The translations under genes and the position numbers were made by a program. A stretch of DNA of 29,320 nt from JBQTKD01 sp052389435 (GTDB taxonomy: Bacteria > Actinomycetota > Actinomycetes > Sporichthyales > Sporichthyaceae), in NCBI GenBank assembly GCA_052389435.1, contig JBQTIB010000199.1, positions 1-29,320 on the forward strand. Direction: 5' to 3'. The notes beneath the pieces are model-generated. The model saw nothing but the letters and a program-made list of their open reading frames with translations, was not told where the DNA came from and did not search any database. Position 1 is the first letter of the stretch. Each line of letters starts with the position of its first letter. This document shows positions 23,349 to 29,320 of this stretch, piece by piece.

Positions 23349-25148
23349 ATGACGACGACCGAACCGCGACACAAGGCGACCGGCGGAGCCCAGACCGGTC
23401 TCACCGAGATGGCGTGGGACCCGATCACCCGCATCGTCGGCAGCCTCGGGCTCTACACGAAGATCGACTTCAAACAGAAAACCGTAGCCGAGTGCTACAG
23501 CACCTCGTCGATCTTCCGCGGATACAGCCTGTTCATGAAGGGCAAGGACCCGCGCGACGCGCACTTCATCACCAGCCGCATCTGCGGCATCTGCGGGGAC
23601 AACCACGCCACCTGCTCGGTCTACAACCAGAACATGGCCTACGGGGTGCACCCGCCGGCGCTGGGCGAATGGATCATCAACCTCGGCGAGGCCGCCGAGT
23701 ACATGTTCGACCACAACATTTTCCAGGAGAACCTGGTCGGGGTCGACTACTGCGAGCGGATGGTCCGCGAGACCAACCCCGGGGTCCTCGAGCTCGCCAA
23801 CCGCACCGAGGCGCCGGGTGCGGCCGACCACGGGTACCGGTACATCGGCGACATCATGCGGGCGCTCAACCCGCTCGAGGGCGAGTTCTACCGCGAGGCC
23901 CTGCAGGTCTCCCGGTACACCCGCGAGATGTTCTGCCTGATGGAGGGCCGCCACGTCCACCCGTCCACGCTCTACCCGGGCGGCGTCGGGACCACCGCGA
24001 CCATCCAGCTCATCACCGACTACCTGACCCGGCTGATGCGCTACATCGAGTTCATGAAGCGCGTCGTGCCGCTGCACGACGACCTGTTCAACTTCTTCTA
24101 CGAGGCGCTGCCCGGCTACGAGATGGTCGGATACCGGCGCACGCAGCTCGTCTGCTGGGGCGCGCTGAACGACCCGAACCACTGCGACTTCACCTACGAG
24201 AAGATGACCGACTGGGGCCGCAAGGCCTTCGTCAGCCCCGGCGTGGTCGTGGACGGCAAGCTCGTCACCAACGACCTGGTGAAGATCAACCTGGGCATCC
24301 GGATTCTGCTCGGTTCCTCGTACTACCAGAGCTGGGACTCCGAGCCGATGTTCGTCGAGCGCGATGCGCTCGGCAACCCGGTCGACCGCAACCACCCGTG
24401 GAACCAGACCACGATTCCGCGGCCGCAGAAGCGCGACTTCGAGGACAAGTACAGCTGGGTCATGTCCCCGCGTTGGTTCGACGGCACCGACCACCTGGCC
24501 GCCGACACCGGCGGCGGACCGATCGCCCGCCTGTGGGCCACCGCCCTCGGTGGACTGGTCGACTGCGGCTACGTGCGCTCCACCGGGCACAGCGTCGTCA
24601 TCAACCTGCCCAAGACGATGAACAAGCCCGAAAAGACCTACGAGTGGAAGATCCCGAAGTGGAGCAACGCCCTGGAGCGCAACCGGGCGCGCACCTACTT
24701 CCAGGCCTACGCGGCCGGGGTCGCGATGTACTTCGTCGAGCAGGCGCTCGCGGAGGTGCGGGCCGGCAACACCAAGACCTGGAACTCCTTCACCGTTCCC
24801 GACGAGGCCTTCTCCTGCGGCTTCACCGAGGCGGTTCGGGGCGTGCTGAGCCACCACATGGTGATCAAGAAGGGCAAGATCGCCAACTACCACCCGTATC
24901 CGCCGACGCCGTGGAACGCGAGCGTGCGCGACGTGTACGGGACACCCGGTCCGTACGAGGACGCGGTGCAGAACACCCCGATCTTCGAGGAGAACGGCCC
25001 GGACAACTTCAAGGGCATCGACATCATGCGCGCGGTCCGCAGCTTCGACCCGTGCCTGCCGTGCGGGGTCCACATGTACCTCGGCCCGGGCAAGACCATC
25101 CAGACGGTCCACAACCCGGCGGCGATGCCCACCACGCTGGCAATCTGA
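23349..25148 (+). CDS. hhyL: Group 1h [NiFe] hydrogenase large subunit
   Basis: This 599-residue subunit carries the NiFe(CN)2CO active site. The L1 motif is Arg-Ile-Cys79-Gly-Ile-Cys82-Gly-Asp-Asn-His86, and the L2 motif Asp567-Pro-Cys569-Leu-Pro-Cys572-Gly-Val-His575 supplies the other two cysteines. Asp-Pro-Ile-Thr-Arg-Ile-Val-Gly-Ser-Leu replaces the usual Arg-Ile-Glu-Gly-His, as in group 1h. Both L2 metal ligands are Cys, so it is not a selenium enzyme. After His575 there is a 24-residue extension, the expected target for the maturation protease encoded five genes downstream. The stop overlaps the next start as TGATG. Confidence 0.97.
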   Translation: MTTTEPRHKATGGAQTGLTEMAWDPITRIVGSLGLYTKIDFKQKTVAECYSTSSIFRGYSLFMKGKDPRDAHFITSRICGICGDNHATCSVYNQNMAYGVHPPALGEWIINLGEAAEYMFDHNIFQENLVGVDYCERMVRETNPGVLELANRTEAPGAADHGYRYIGDIMRALNPLEGEFYREALQVSRYTREMFCLMEGRHVHPSTLYPGGVGTTATIQLITDYLTRLMRYIEFMKRVVPLHDDLFNFFYEALPGYEMVGYRRTQLVCWGALNDPNHCDFTYEKMTDWGRKAFVSPGVVVDGKLVTNDLVKINLGIRILLGSSYYQSWDSEPMFVERDALGNPVDRNHPWNQTTIPRPQKRDFEDKYSWVMSPRWFDGTDHLAADTGGGPIARLWATALGGLVDCGYVRSTGHSVVINLPKTMNKPEKTYEWKIPKWSNALERNRARTYFQAYAAGVAMYFVEQALAEVRAGNTKTWNSFTVPDEAFSCGFTEAVRGVLSHHMVIKKGKIANYHPYPPTPWNASVRDVYGTPGPYEDAVQNTPIFEENGPDNFKGIDIMRAVRSFDPCLPCGVHMYLGPGKTIQTVHNPAAMPTTLAI

Positions 25149-26014
25149 TGAGCCGTCAGCCGGACGACATCGGCGAACGGGTCGAATCCCTGCTGGCGCA
25201 ACTCGCCCGCCAGGGTGGGAATCGAGCCGCGGCGACCGCCGAGGACATCGTGCGCCTGCTCGTCGACTACTACGGAGCGGGACTGACACGCGTCGCGGAA
25301 CTCCTCGCCGACGCCGACCCCGACCTGCTCCTGCGGTTGGCCGAGGACAAGTTGGTGGAGAGCCAACTGATCCTGCACGGCCTGCATCCGCTCGACGTCG
25401 AAACGCGCATCGAGCACGCCCTGGACACCGTGCGGCCCTACCTCGGGTCGCACGCCGGCGGGGTCGCCCTGCTGGGGATCGACGAGGCGGGGATAGCCCA
25501 CCTCCGACTGGACGGCAGCTGCCACGGCTGTCCGTCCTCGACGGTCACCGTGCGCACGACGATCGAGGAGGCCGTGCTGGGCGCGGCGCCGGAGTTGACC
25601 GCCATCGAAGTCGACGGGCAGGCGGCCCGCCCCGAGCGGCTGTTGCAGATCGGCCGCGGGCCTGGCCTGGAACCGGCGGCTCCACCGCCGGCATGGCGGC
25701 ATCTCGACCTGGCCGACCTGCCTGCGGCGGGAGGACTCGGTTCTCTGGTCCTCGACGGCCGCGCACTGCTGGTCTGCCGGCTGGACCGGACCTGGTACGC
25801 CTACGCCGACCTCTGCCCGAGCTGCGGAATCGGTGTGACGGAGGTGGATTCGGAGCTGTCCGGGGATCTGCTGCGCTGTGGCGGATGCGGGGCCCGCTAC
25901 GACGTCCGACTGGCCGGGAAGGCTGCCGACGGGAGTGGCCGCCACCTCAACCCCCTGCCGTTGCTCGACGACGACGCCGGGGTTCGGGTGGCACTGGCGG
26001 AAGTCATGGCCTGA
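25148..26014 (+). CDS. hhyE: NifU/Rieske-like iron-sulfur protein of the hydrogenase operon (HhyE-like)
   Basis: This 288-residue protein has a helical N-terminus (~1-85). An NifU C-terminal domain (~90-160) follows with Cys125-His-Gly-Cys128 as its cluster site. A Rieske-like domain (~183-288) has Cys223-Pro-Ser-Cys226 and Cys244-Gly-Gly-Cys247. A classical Rieske centre would have Cys-x-His and Cys-x-x-His; here all four ligand candidates are Cys. Proteins of this type next to group 1h and 2a hydrogenases in Mycobacterium smegmatis (HhyE, HucE) are proposed to carry electrons from hydrogenase towards the respiratory chain. The symbol is used by analogy. Its ATG overlaps the hhyL stop. Confidence 0.85.
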   Translation: MSRQPDDIGERVESLLAQLARQGGNRAAATAEDIVRLLVDYYGAGLTRVAELLADADPDLLLRLAEDKLVESQLILHGLHPLDVETRIEHALDTVRPYLGSHAGGVALLGIDEAGIAHLRLDGSCHGCPSSTVTVRTTIEEAVLGAAPELTAIEVDGQAARPERLLQIGRGPGLEPAAPPPAWRHLDLADLPAAGGLGSLVLDGRALLVCRLDRTWYAYADLCPSCGIGVTEVDSELSGDLLRCGGCGARYDVRLAGKAADGSGRHLNPLPLLDDDAGVRVALAEVMA

Positions 26015-26058
26015 CGGGGGAAATCGTCGACTGGTAATCGTCGCTGAGCGGAGTCGCC

Positions 26059-26733
26059 TTGGGCGCGGCGACGGGCTTGCACCGCTTGGTCACAGGGTAT
26101 GCTACGCCCGTCGCCTCCGCTCGGTTCACCGCCCGAGACCCCCGCCCGATGGGGGAGTACTGCGAGATGTGCGGGATCGACGTCCACGTCGAACATTCCC
26201 ACGTGGTCGACCTCGACACGCGCCGACTGCTGTGCACCTGCCGCCCCTGTTCGCTGCTGTTCACCGTGGCCGGAGCGGGTCGCGGCAATCTGCGCGCGGT
26301 ACCCGACCGCTACCTGGCCGACCCCGAGTTCGCCATCGACGCCGGACGCTGGGAGGAACTCCAGGTTCCGGTCGCCGTGGCCTTCTTCTTCCACAACTCC
26401 GTCCTCGGCCGGATCGTCGCGCACTACCCGAGCCCGGCCGGTGCCACCGAATCGCTCCTCGACCTGTCCGCCTGGGACGCGGTCGTAGGGTGCAACCCCC
26501 TCGCCGCAACCCTCGAACCCGACGTCGAGGCCCTCGTCGTGCGCCGGCACCGCGACCGGGAGCACGAGTACTACGTCGTGCCGATCGACACGTGCTACGA
26601 ACTGGTCGGCCGCGTGCGGATGCACTGGAGCGGGTTCGACGGCGGCGCCGAGGTGCGTGCCGACCTCGACGAGTTCTTCGCCGCGGCCCGGTCCCGCGCA
26701 CGAACGCCGACGGGGGATTGCCTCGATGCCTGA
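26059..26733 (+). CDS. DUF5947 family protein, Cys-rich
   Basis: This 224-residue protein has a metal-binding-like knuckle near its N-terminus: Cys35-Glu-Met-Cys38 and Cys59-Thr-Cys61-Arg-Pro-Cys64, with His-Ser-His between. A mixed alpha/beta body follows (Ala-Val-Pro-Asp-Arg-Tyr; Val-Pro-Val-Ala-Val-Ala-Phe-Phe-Phe; an acidic C-terminus). It matches the DUF5947 family, found in hydrogenase operons of this type; function unknown. TTG 26059 is chosen because GGAG lies five bases before it and it is the most upstream start in the frame; the first ATG (26149) would remove 30 residues. It overlaps the next gene by 8 bp. Confidence 0.8.
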   Translation: MGAATGLHRLVTGYATPVASARFTARDPRPMGEYCEMCGIDVHVEHSHVVDLDTRRLLCTCRPCSLLFTVAGAGRGNLRAVPDRYLADPEFAIDAGRWEELQVPVAVAFFFHNSVLGRIVAHYPSPAGATESLLDLSAWDAVVGCNPLAATLEPDVEALVVRRHRDREHEYYVVPIDTCYELVGRVRMHWSGFDGGAEVRADLDEFFAAARSRARTPTGDCLDA

Positions 26734-27370
26734 TCTGACCTTCGACTGTCTCGACGCCTCCGCCGACCTGTACGCGGCGGGTCCGACGCTGACCCTCAAA
26801 CTGCGCATCGTCGAGGCCTCCGGCGCCCCGATACATGCGGTGGCGTTGCGTGTGCAGATCCGCATCGAACCGCAGAAGCGGCGGTACAACGCGGCGGAGA
26901 GCGCTCGGCTCGGGGACCTGTTCGGCGAACCCACCCGGTGGGCGGACACGCTGCGGCCGTTGCAATTCGCGACCGTACCGGCGATGGTGCCCGGATTCGT
27001 GGGAAGCACCGAGTTCGACCTGCCGGTGCCCTGCACCTACGACCTCGAGATCGCCGCGACCACGTACTTCCATGCCCTCGAGGAGGGCTCCATCCCGCTG
27101 GTCTTGCTGTTCAGCGGAACGGTGTTCGCGAAGGGCGAGAACGGGTTCTCGGTCCACCCGATCTCCTGGCGCGCCGAAGCGCCGTGCCTCGTACCGGTGC
27201 AGGTGTGGCGCACGATGATGGACCGGTTCTTCCCCAACTGCGGCTGGATCCGGCTCACTCGGGACACCCTGCACGCCCTCGGGGCGTACAAGAACGCCCG
27301 CGCGCTCCCGACCTGGGAGCAGACGATCACCGACCTGCTGGCCACTGCCGACGTGCGGGACCCGCGGTGA
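26726..27370 (+). CDS. DUF6084 family protein
   Basis: This 214-residue protein of unknown function is a regular member of group 1h hydrogenase operons. The N-terminal half looks like a beta-sandwich (Thr-Leu-Thr-Leu-Lys-Leu-Arg-Ile-Val-Glu; Val-Ala-Leu-Arg-Val-Gln-Ile-Arg-Ile-Glu-Pro; Phe-Asp-Leu-Pro-Val-Pro-Cys-Thr-Tyr-Asp-Leu). The C-terminal half has Arg-Thr-Met-Met-Asp-Arg-Phe-Phe-Pro-Asn-Cys-Gly-Trp. There is no signal peptide or membrane span. The ATG lies within the end of the DUF5947 gene, and its stop overlaps the next start as GTGA. Confidence 0.82.
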   Translation: MPDLTFDCLDASADLYAAGPTLTLKLRIVEASGAPIHAVALRVQIRIEPQKRRYNAAESARLGDLFGEPTRWADTLRPLQFATVPAMVPGFVGSTEFDLPVPCTYDLEIAATTYFHALEEGSIPLVLLFSGTVFAKGENGFSVHPISWRAEAPCLVPVQVWRTMMDRFFPNCGWIRLTRDTLHALGAYKNARALPTWEQTITDLLATADVRDPR

Positions 27371-28701
27371 AGGCCGCCCTCGCCGGGCCCTTCGAGGCCG
27401 CTCGCGCCGTCGCGGACGCGGTCCTCTACGAGGGCTACGTCCTCTACCCCTATCGGGCCTCCTCGGCCAAGAACCGCTCCCGCTGGCAGTTCGGCGTGCT
27501 GATGCCGCCGGCCTACGTCGCTCGGGATCCCTCCGAACGTTCCTCCTGCCGCACCGAGATCGTGCTCGAGGCGGGGCAGGCCGCGGTTGTGCACGTCCAG
27601 GTGCGCTTCCTGCACGCCCTGCGCCGCACCGGAGGCCCGGTACCGGACTGGGACGAAACCGTCGAACGCGAGGTCGAGTTCGCCGCGGACCTCCGCACGC
27701 TCCGCGAGGCGCCCTACGTGCAGACCTTCGCCTTCGGCCCGGAGGAACGCGAGGAGGACGGCGTTCGGCACAGCAGCCGGGAGGTGACCGGCGCGGTCGT
27801 GCTGTCGGCCACCGACCTGCCCGGTCCCTACGGCGTCGTCGGCCTGAGCGTCGAGGTCGCCAACCGCGGCCGCGGTAGCGGGGCCGACCGCGACGAGGCC
27901 CTCGGCGGCGCGCTGATCGCCGCCCACACCCTGCTCGCCGTCGCCGACGGGCGGTTCGTCTCGGCGACCGACCCCCCGGAGTGGTGCGCGCCCCTGGTGG
28001 CGTCCCGCCGCAACGACGGGACCTGGCCGGTGCTCTCCGGCCCGGCCGACCGTCCGGACTCGGTCGTGCTCTCCTCGCCGATCATCCTCGCCGACCATCC
28101 CGAGATCGCCCCGGAGAGTCCCGGCGAGCTCTACGACTCCTGCGAGATCGACGAGATCCTCACGCTGCGCACGATGACCCTGACCGACCAGGAGAAGGCC
28201 GAGGCGCGGGCCACCGACCCGCGCGCGGCCGCGGTGATCGACCAGGTGGAGAGCCTTCCACCGGAACAGCTCGATCGCCTGCACGGCGCCCTGCGCTACC
28301 TGCGGCAGGTCACCGGGGACGGCACGGGCCTGGCCCCCGGCGGAGCAGGCACCGACGACGTGCCCGCCTACTTCACCCCCGACGCGCCCTGGTGGGACCC
28401 GGGCGCAGACGCCTCGGTGGACCCCGAACGCGACGCCGTGCAGATCGACGGCGTGGCGATCGCCCGCGGCAGCCGGGTGCGGCTGCACCCCGGCGGGAGC
28501 ACGGCACGGCGGACCGACGCCCAGGACCTGTTCCTGCGTGACCGCACCGCGACCGTGGAGTGCGTGCTGTTCGACGTCGACGGGCGCTGCCACCTCGGCG
28601 TCACCCCCGACGACGACCCGGAACTCGCCGAGGTCAACCGCTGGCACGGGCGCTACCTGTACTTCGAACCCGACGAACTCGCCCCGGAGCCGGCGCCGTG
28701 A
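27367..28701 (+). CDS. Uncharacterised 444-residue protein of the hydrogenase operon
   Basis: I do not recognise a named domain. The start (Tyr-Glu-Gly-Tyr-Val-Leu-Tyr-Pro-Tyr-Arg-Ala-Ser-Ser-Ala-Lys-Asn) is aromatic-rich and distinctive. The middle (~90-280) alternates strands with Glu/Asp-rich loops, including Asp-Ser-Cys-Glu-Ile-Asp-Glu-Ile-Leu. The last ~90 residues look like a small SH3-like barrel (Gly-Ser-Arg-Val-Arg-Leu-His-Pro; Ala-Thr-Val-Glu-Cys-Val-Leu-Phe-Asp-Val-Asp-Gly) ending in Trp-His-Gly-Arg-Tyr-Leu-Tyr-Phe. It is soluble, with no signal. Gene order and overlapping start/stop at both ends tie it to hydrogenase assembly or electron transfer. Confidence 0.85.
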   Translation: MKAALAGPFEAARAVADAVLYEGYVLYPYRASSAKNRSRWQFGVLMPPAYVARDPSERSSCRTEIVLEAGQAAVVHVQVRFLHALRRTGGPVPDWDETVEREVEFAADLRTLREAPYVQTFAFGPEEREEDGVRHSSREVTGAVVLSATDLPGPYGVVGLSVEVANRGRGSGADRDEALGGALIAAHTLLAVADGRFVSATDPPEWCAPLVASRRNDGTWPVLSGPADRPDSVVLSSPIILADHPEIAPESPGELYDSCEIDEILTLRTMTLTDQEKAEARATDPRAAAVIDQVESLPPEQLDRLHGALRYLRQVTGDGTGLAPGGAGTDDVPAYFTPDAPWWDPGADASVDPERDAVQIDGVAIARGSRVRLHPGGSTARRTDAQDLFLRDRTATVECVLFDVDGRCHLGVTPDDDPELAEVNRWHGRYLYFEPDELAPEPAP

Positions 28702-29183
28702 CCCGCGTCCTGGTCGCCGGCGTCGGCAACGTGTTCCTGTCCGACGACGGTTTCGGACCCGAGGTGCTGGCGCGGTTCGCGGGCGCGGAGACCCCGGACG
28801 GCGTGCGGGTGGTCGACTTCGGGATCCGCGGCATCCACCTGGCCTACGAACTGCTCGACGGCTACGACGTGCTCGTCGTGGTCGACGCCTCTGCGCGCGG
28901 TCTCGCCCCCGGAACCGTGACGCTGCTCGAAGTCGACCCCGGCGCCCACCCACCGGTCGACGGCCCGATGCTCGACGCCCACGGAATGGAGCCCGCGGCG
29001 ATCCTGCGCACCCTCGGTTCGCTCGGCGGACAGGTCGGACGAGTCCTGGTCCTGGCCTGCGAACCCGCCGACGTGGGGGAGGGCATGGGCCTGACCCCCG
29101 CAGTGGCGGCGGCAGTCCCGGCTGCGGCAGCCACCCTCGCCTCCCTGATCCAGAACCTGACGCGAGAGGAGGTGTCTTCGTGA
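28698..29183 (+). CDS. Hydrogenase maturation protease (HyaD/HybD family)
   Basis: This 161-residue endopeptidase trims the C-terminus of the large subunit after nickel insertion. The Gly-Val-Gly-Asn motif at 8-11 leads to Asp16-Asp17-Gly-x-Gly; Asp17, Asp63 and His95 align with the nickel-sensing Glu16, Asp62 and His93 of E. coli HybD. The natural substrate is the HhyL tail beyond His575. The GTG start overlaps the stop of the 444-residue gene (GTGA), and its own stop overlaps the next start in the same way. Confidence 0.94.
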   Translation: MTRVLVAGVGNVFLSDDGFGPEVLARFAGAETPDGVRVVDFGIRGIHLAYELLDGYDVLVVVDASARGLAPGTVTLLEVDPGAHPPVDGPMLDAHGMEPAAILRTLGSLGGQVGRVLVLACEPADVGEGMGLTPAVAAAVPAAAATLASLIQNLTREEVSS

Positions 29184-29284
29184 TAGTTCGCCTCGTCAAG
29201 TCGGTACTGGTCGCGGCCGCGGTGGCAGCGGTCGTGCAGTCCCTCCCCGACATCAAGCGCTACCTCGAGATCCGCGACATGTAG
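29180..29284 (+). CDS. 34-residue membrane peptide, DUF6893-like
   Basis: This tiny protein has one hydrophobic helix (~residues 8-20, Ser-Val-Leu-Val-Ala-Ala-Ala-Val-Ala-Ala-Val-Val) and a conserved-looking charged end (Leu-Pro-Asp-Ile-Lys-Arg-Tyr-Leu-Glu-Ile-Arg-Asp-Met). It fits the DUF6893 small-protein family of actinobacteria. Its GTG overlaps the protease stop and is preceded by GAGGAGGTG, the best ribosome site in the operon, so it is probably made in quantity. It is the only membrane protein of the operon seen here. Confidence 0.75.
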   Translation: MIVRLVKSVLVAAAVAAVVQSLPDIKRYLEIRDM

Positions 29285-29289
29285 ACAGT

Positions 29290-29320
29290 GGGGGGGGGGG
29301 GGGCGGGGCCGCCCCCCCCC
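29290..29320. other. Poly-G/poly-C contig end, probable artefact
   Basis: Fourteen G, one C, four G, then CCG and nine C close the window, immediately after a coding gene. Such a run is unlike anything else in the window and resembles poly-G reads from two-colour sequencing assembled with their reverse complement. Confidence 0.75.

Noticed and set aside
25053..25077. Selenocysteine-type [NiFeSe] hydrogenase
   Set aside because: Both L2 metal ligands are ordinary Cys codons (TGC).
26077..26103. Internal promoter (TTGCAC, TATGCT) in the DUF5947 gene
   Set aside because: The spacer is only 15 bp and the gene has a better explained TTG start with its own ribosome site upstream.
29290..29320. 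G/C-run hairpin as a terminator of the hydrogenase operon
   Set aside because: Pure homopolymer runs at a sequence edge are better explained as an artefact, and no T-tract follows.

Overview
This window is high-GC actinobacterial chromosomal DNA. The evidence is the GC-rich third codon positions, frequent GTG/TTG starts, the rpsA–coaE neighbourhood with polA close by, a DUF222/HNH gene, and a mycothiol-type formaldehyde dehydrogenase followed by a metallo-beta-lactamase-fold hydrolase. Mycothiol points to Actinomycetes; I cannot fix order or genus from the sequence. No tRNA, rRNA, CRISPR array, transposase or integrase was seen. The left edge cuts a DUF222/HNH gene and the right edge ends in a poly-G/poly-C tail, so this looks like a draft contig with a ragged end.

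Layout. (1) 1-1254: 5'-truncated DUF222-HNH gene. (2) 1287-5271, minus: livH-livM-livG-livF branched-chain amino-acid-type ABC transporter without its binding protein; its LivH carries an extra secreted beta-sandwich-like domain. (3) 5446-12842: polA, a lytic transglycosylase split by an in-frame TGA, a minus-strand methyltransferase, rpsA with promoter and terminator, and coaE. (4) 12923-16053: a phosphohistidine-domain protein and an MFS exporter split by an in-frame TAG. (5) 15977-19440, minus: a small unknown protein, an MBL hydrolase, mscR, and a SpoIIE-type phosphatase with a frameshift near its start. (6) 19441-19864: a poorly coding stretch. (7) 19865-22065, minus: YceI protein, XRE-type regulator, hypA, hypB. 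(8) 22298-29284, plus: a group 1h (actinobacterial, high-affinity) [NiFe] hydrogenase operon.

The hydrogenase locus is the main point of interest. Small and large subunits (hhyS, hhyL) are followed, mostly with start/stop overlaps, by an NifU/Rieske-like electron-transfer protein (hhyE-like), a Cys-rich DUF5947 protein, a DUF6084 protein, an uncharacterised 444-residue protein, the large-subunit maturation protease, and a 34-residue membrane peptide (DUF6893-like). HypA and HypB, for nickel insertion, are transcribed divergently behind a helix-turn-helix regulator. HypC, D, E and F are not in the window. The likely role is scavenging of trace H2 to feed respiration during starvation. How electrons reach the membrane and what the DUF proteins do are open. 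The 232-bp divergent control region holds several repeats and a promoter with a palindrome in its spacer.

Three genes in about 11 kb (transglycosylase, MFS exporter, SpoIIE phosphatase) each carry a single interrupting lesion. With the homopolymer contig end, this raises the question of sequence quality versus real decay.
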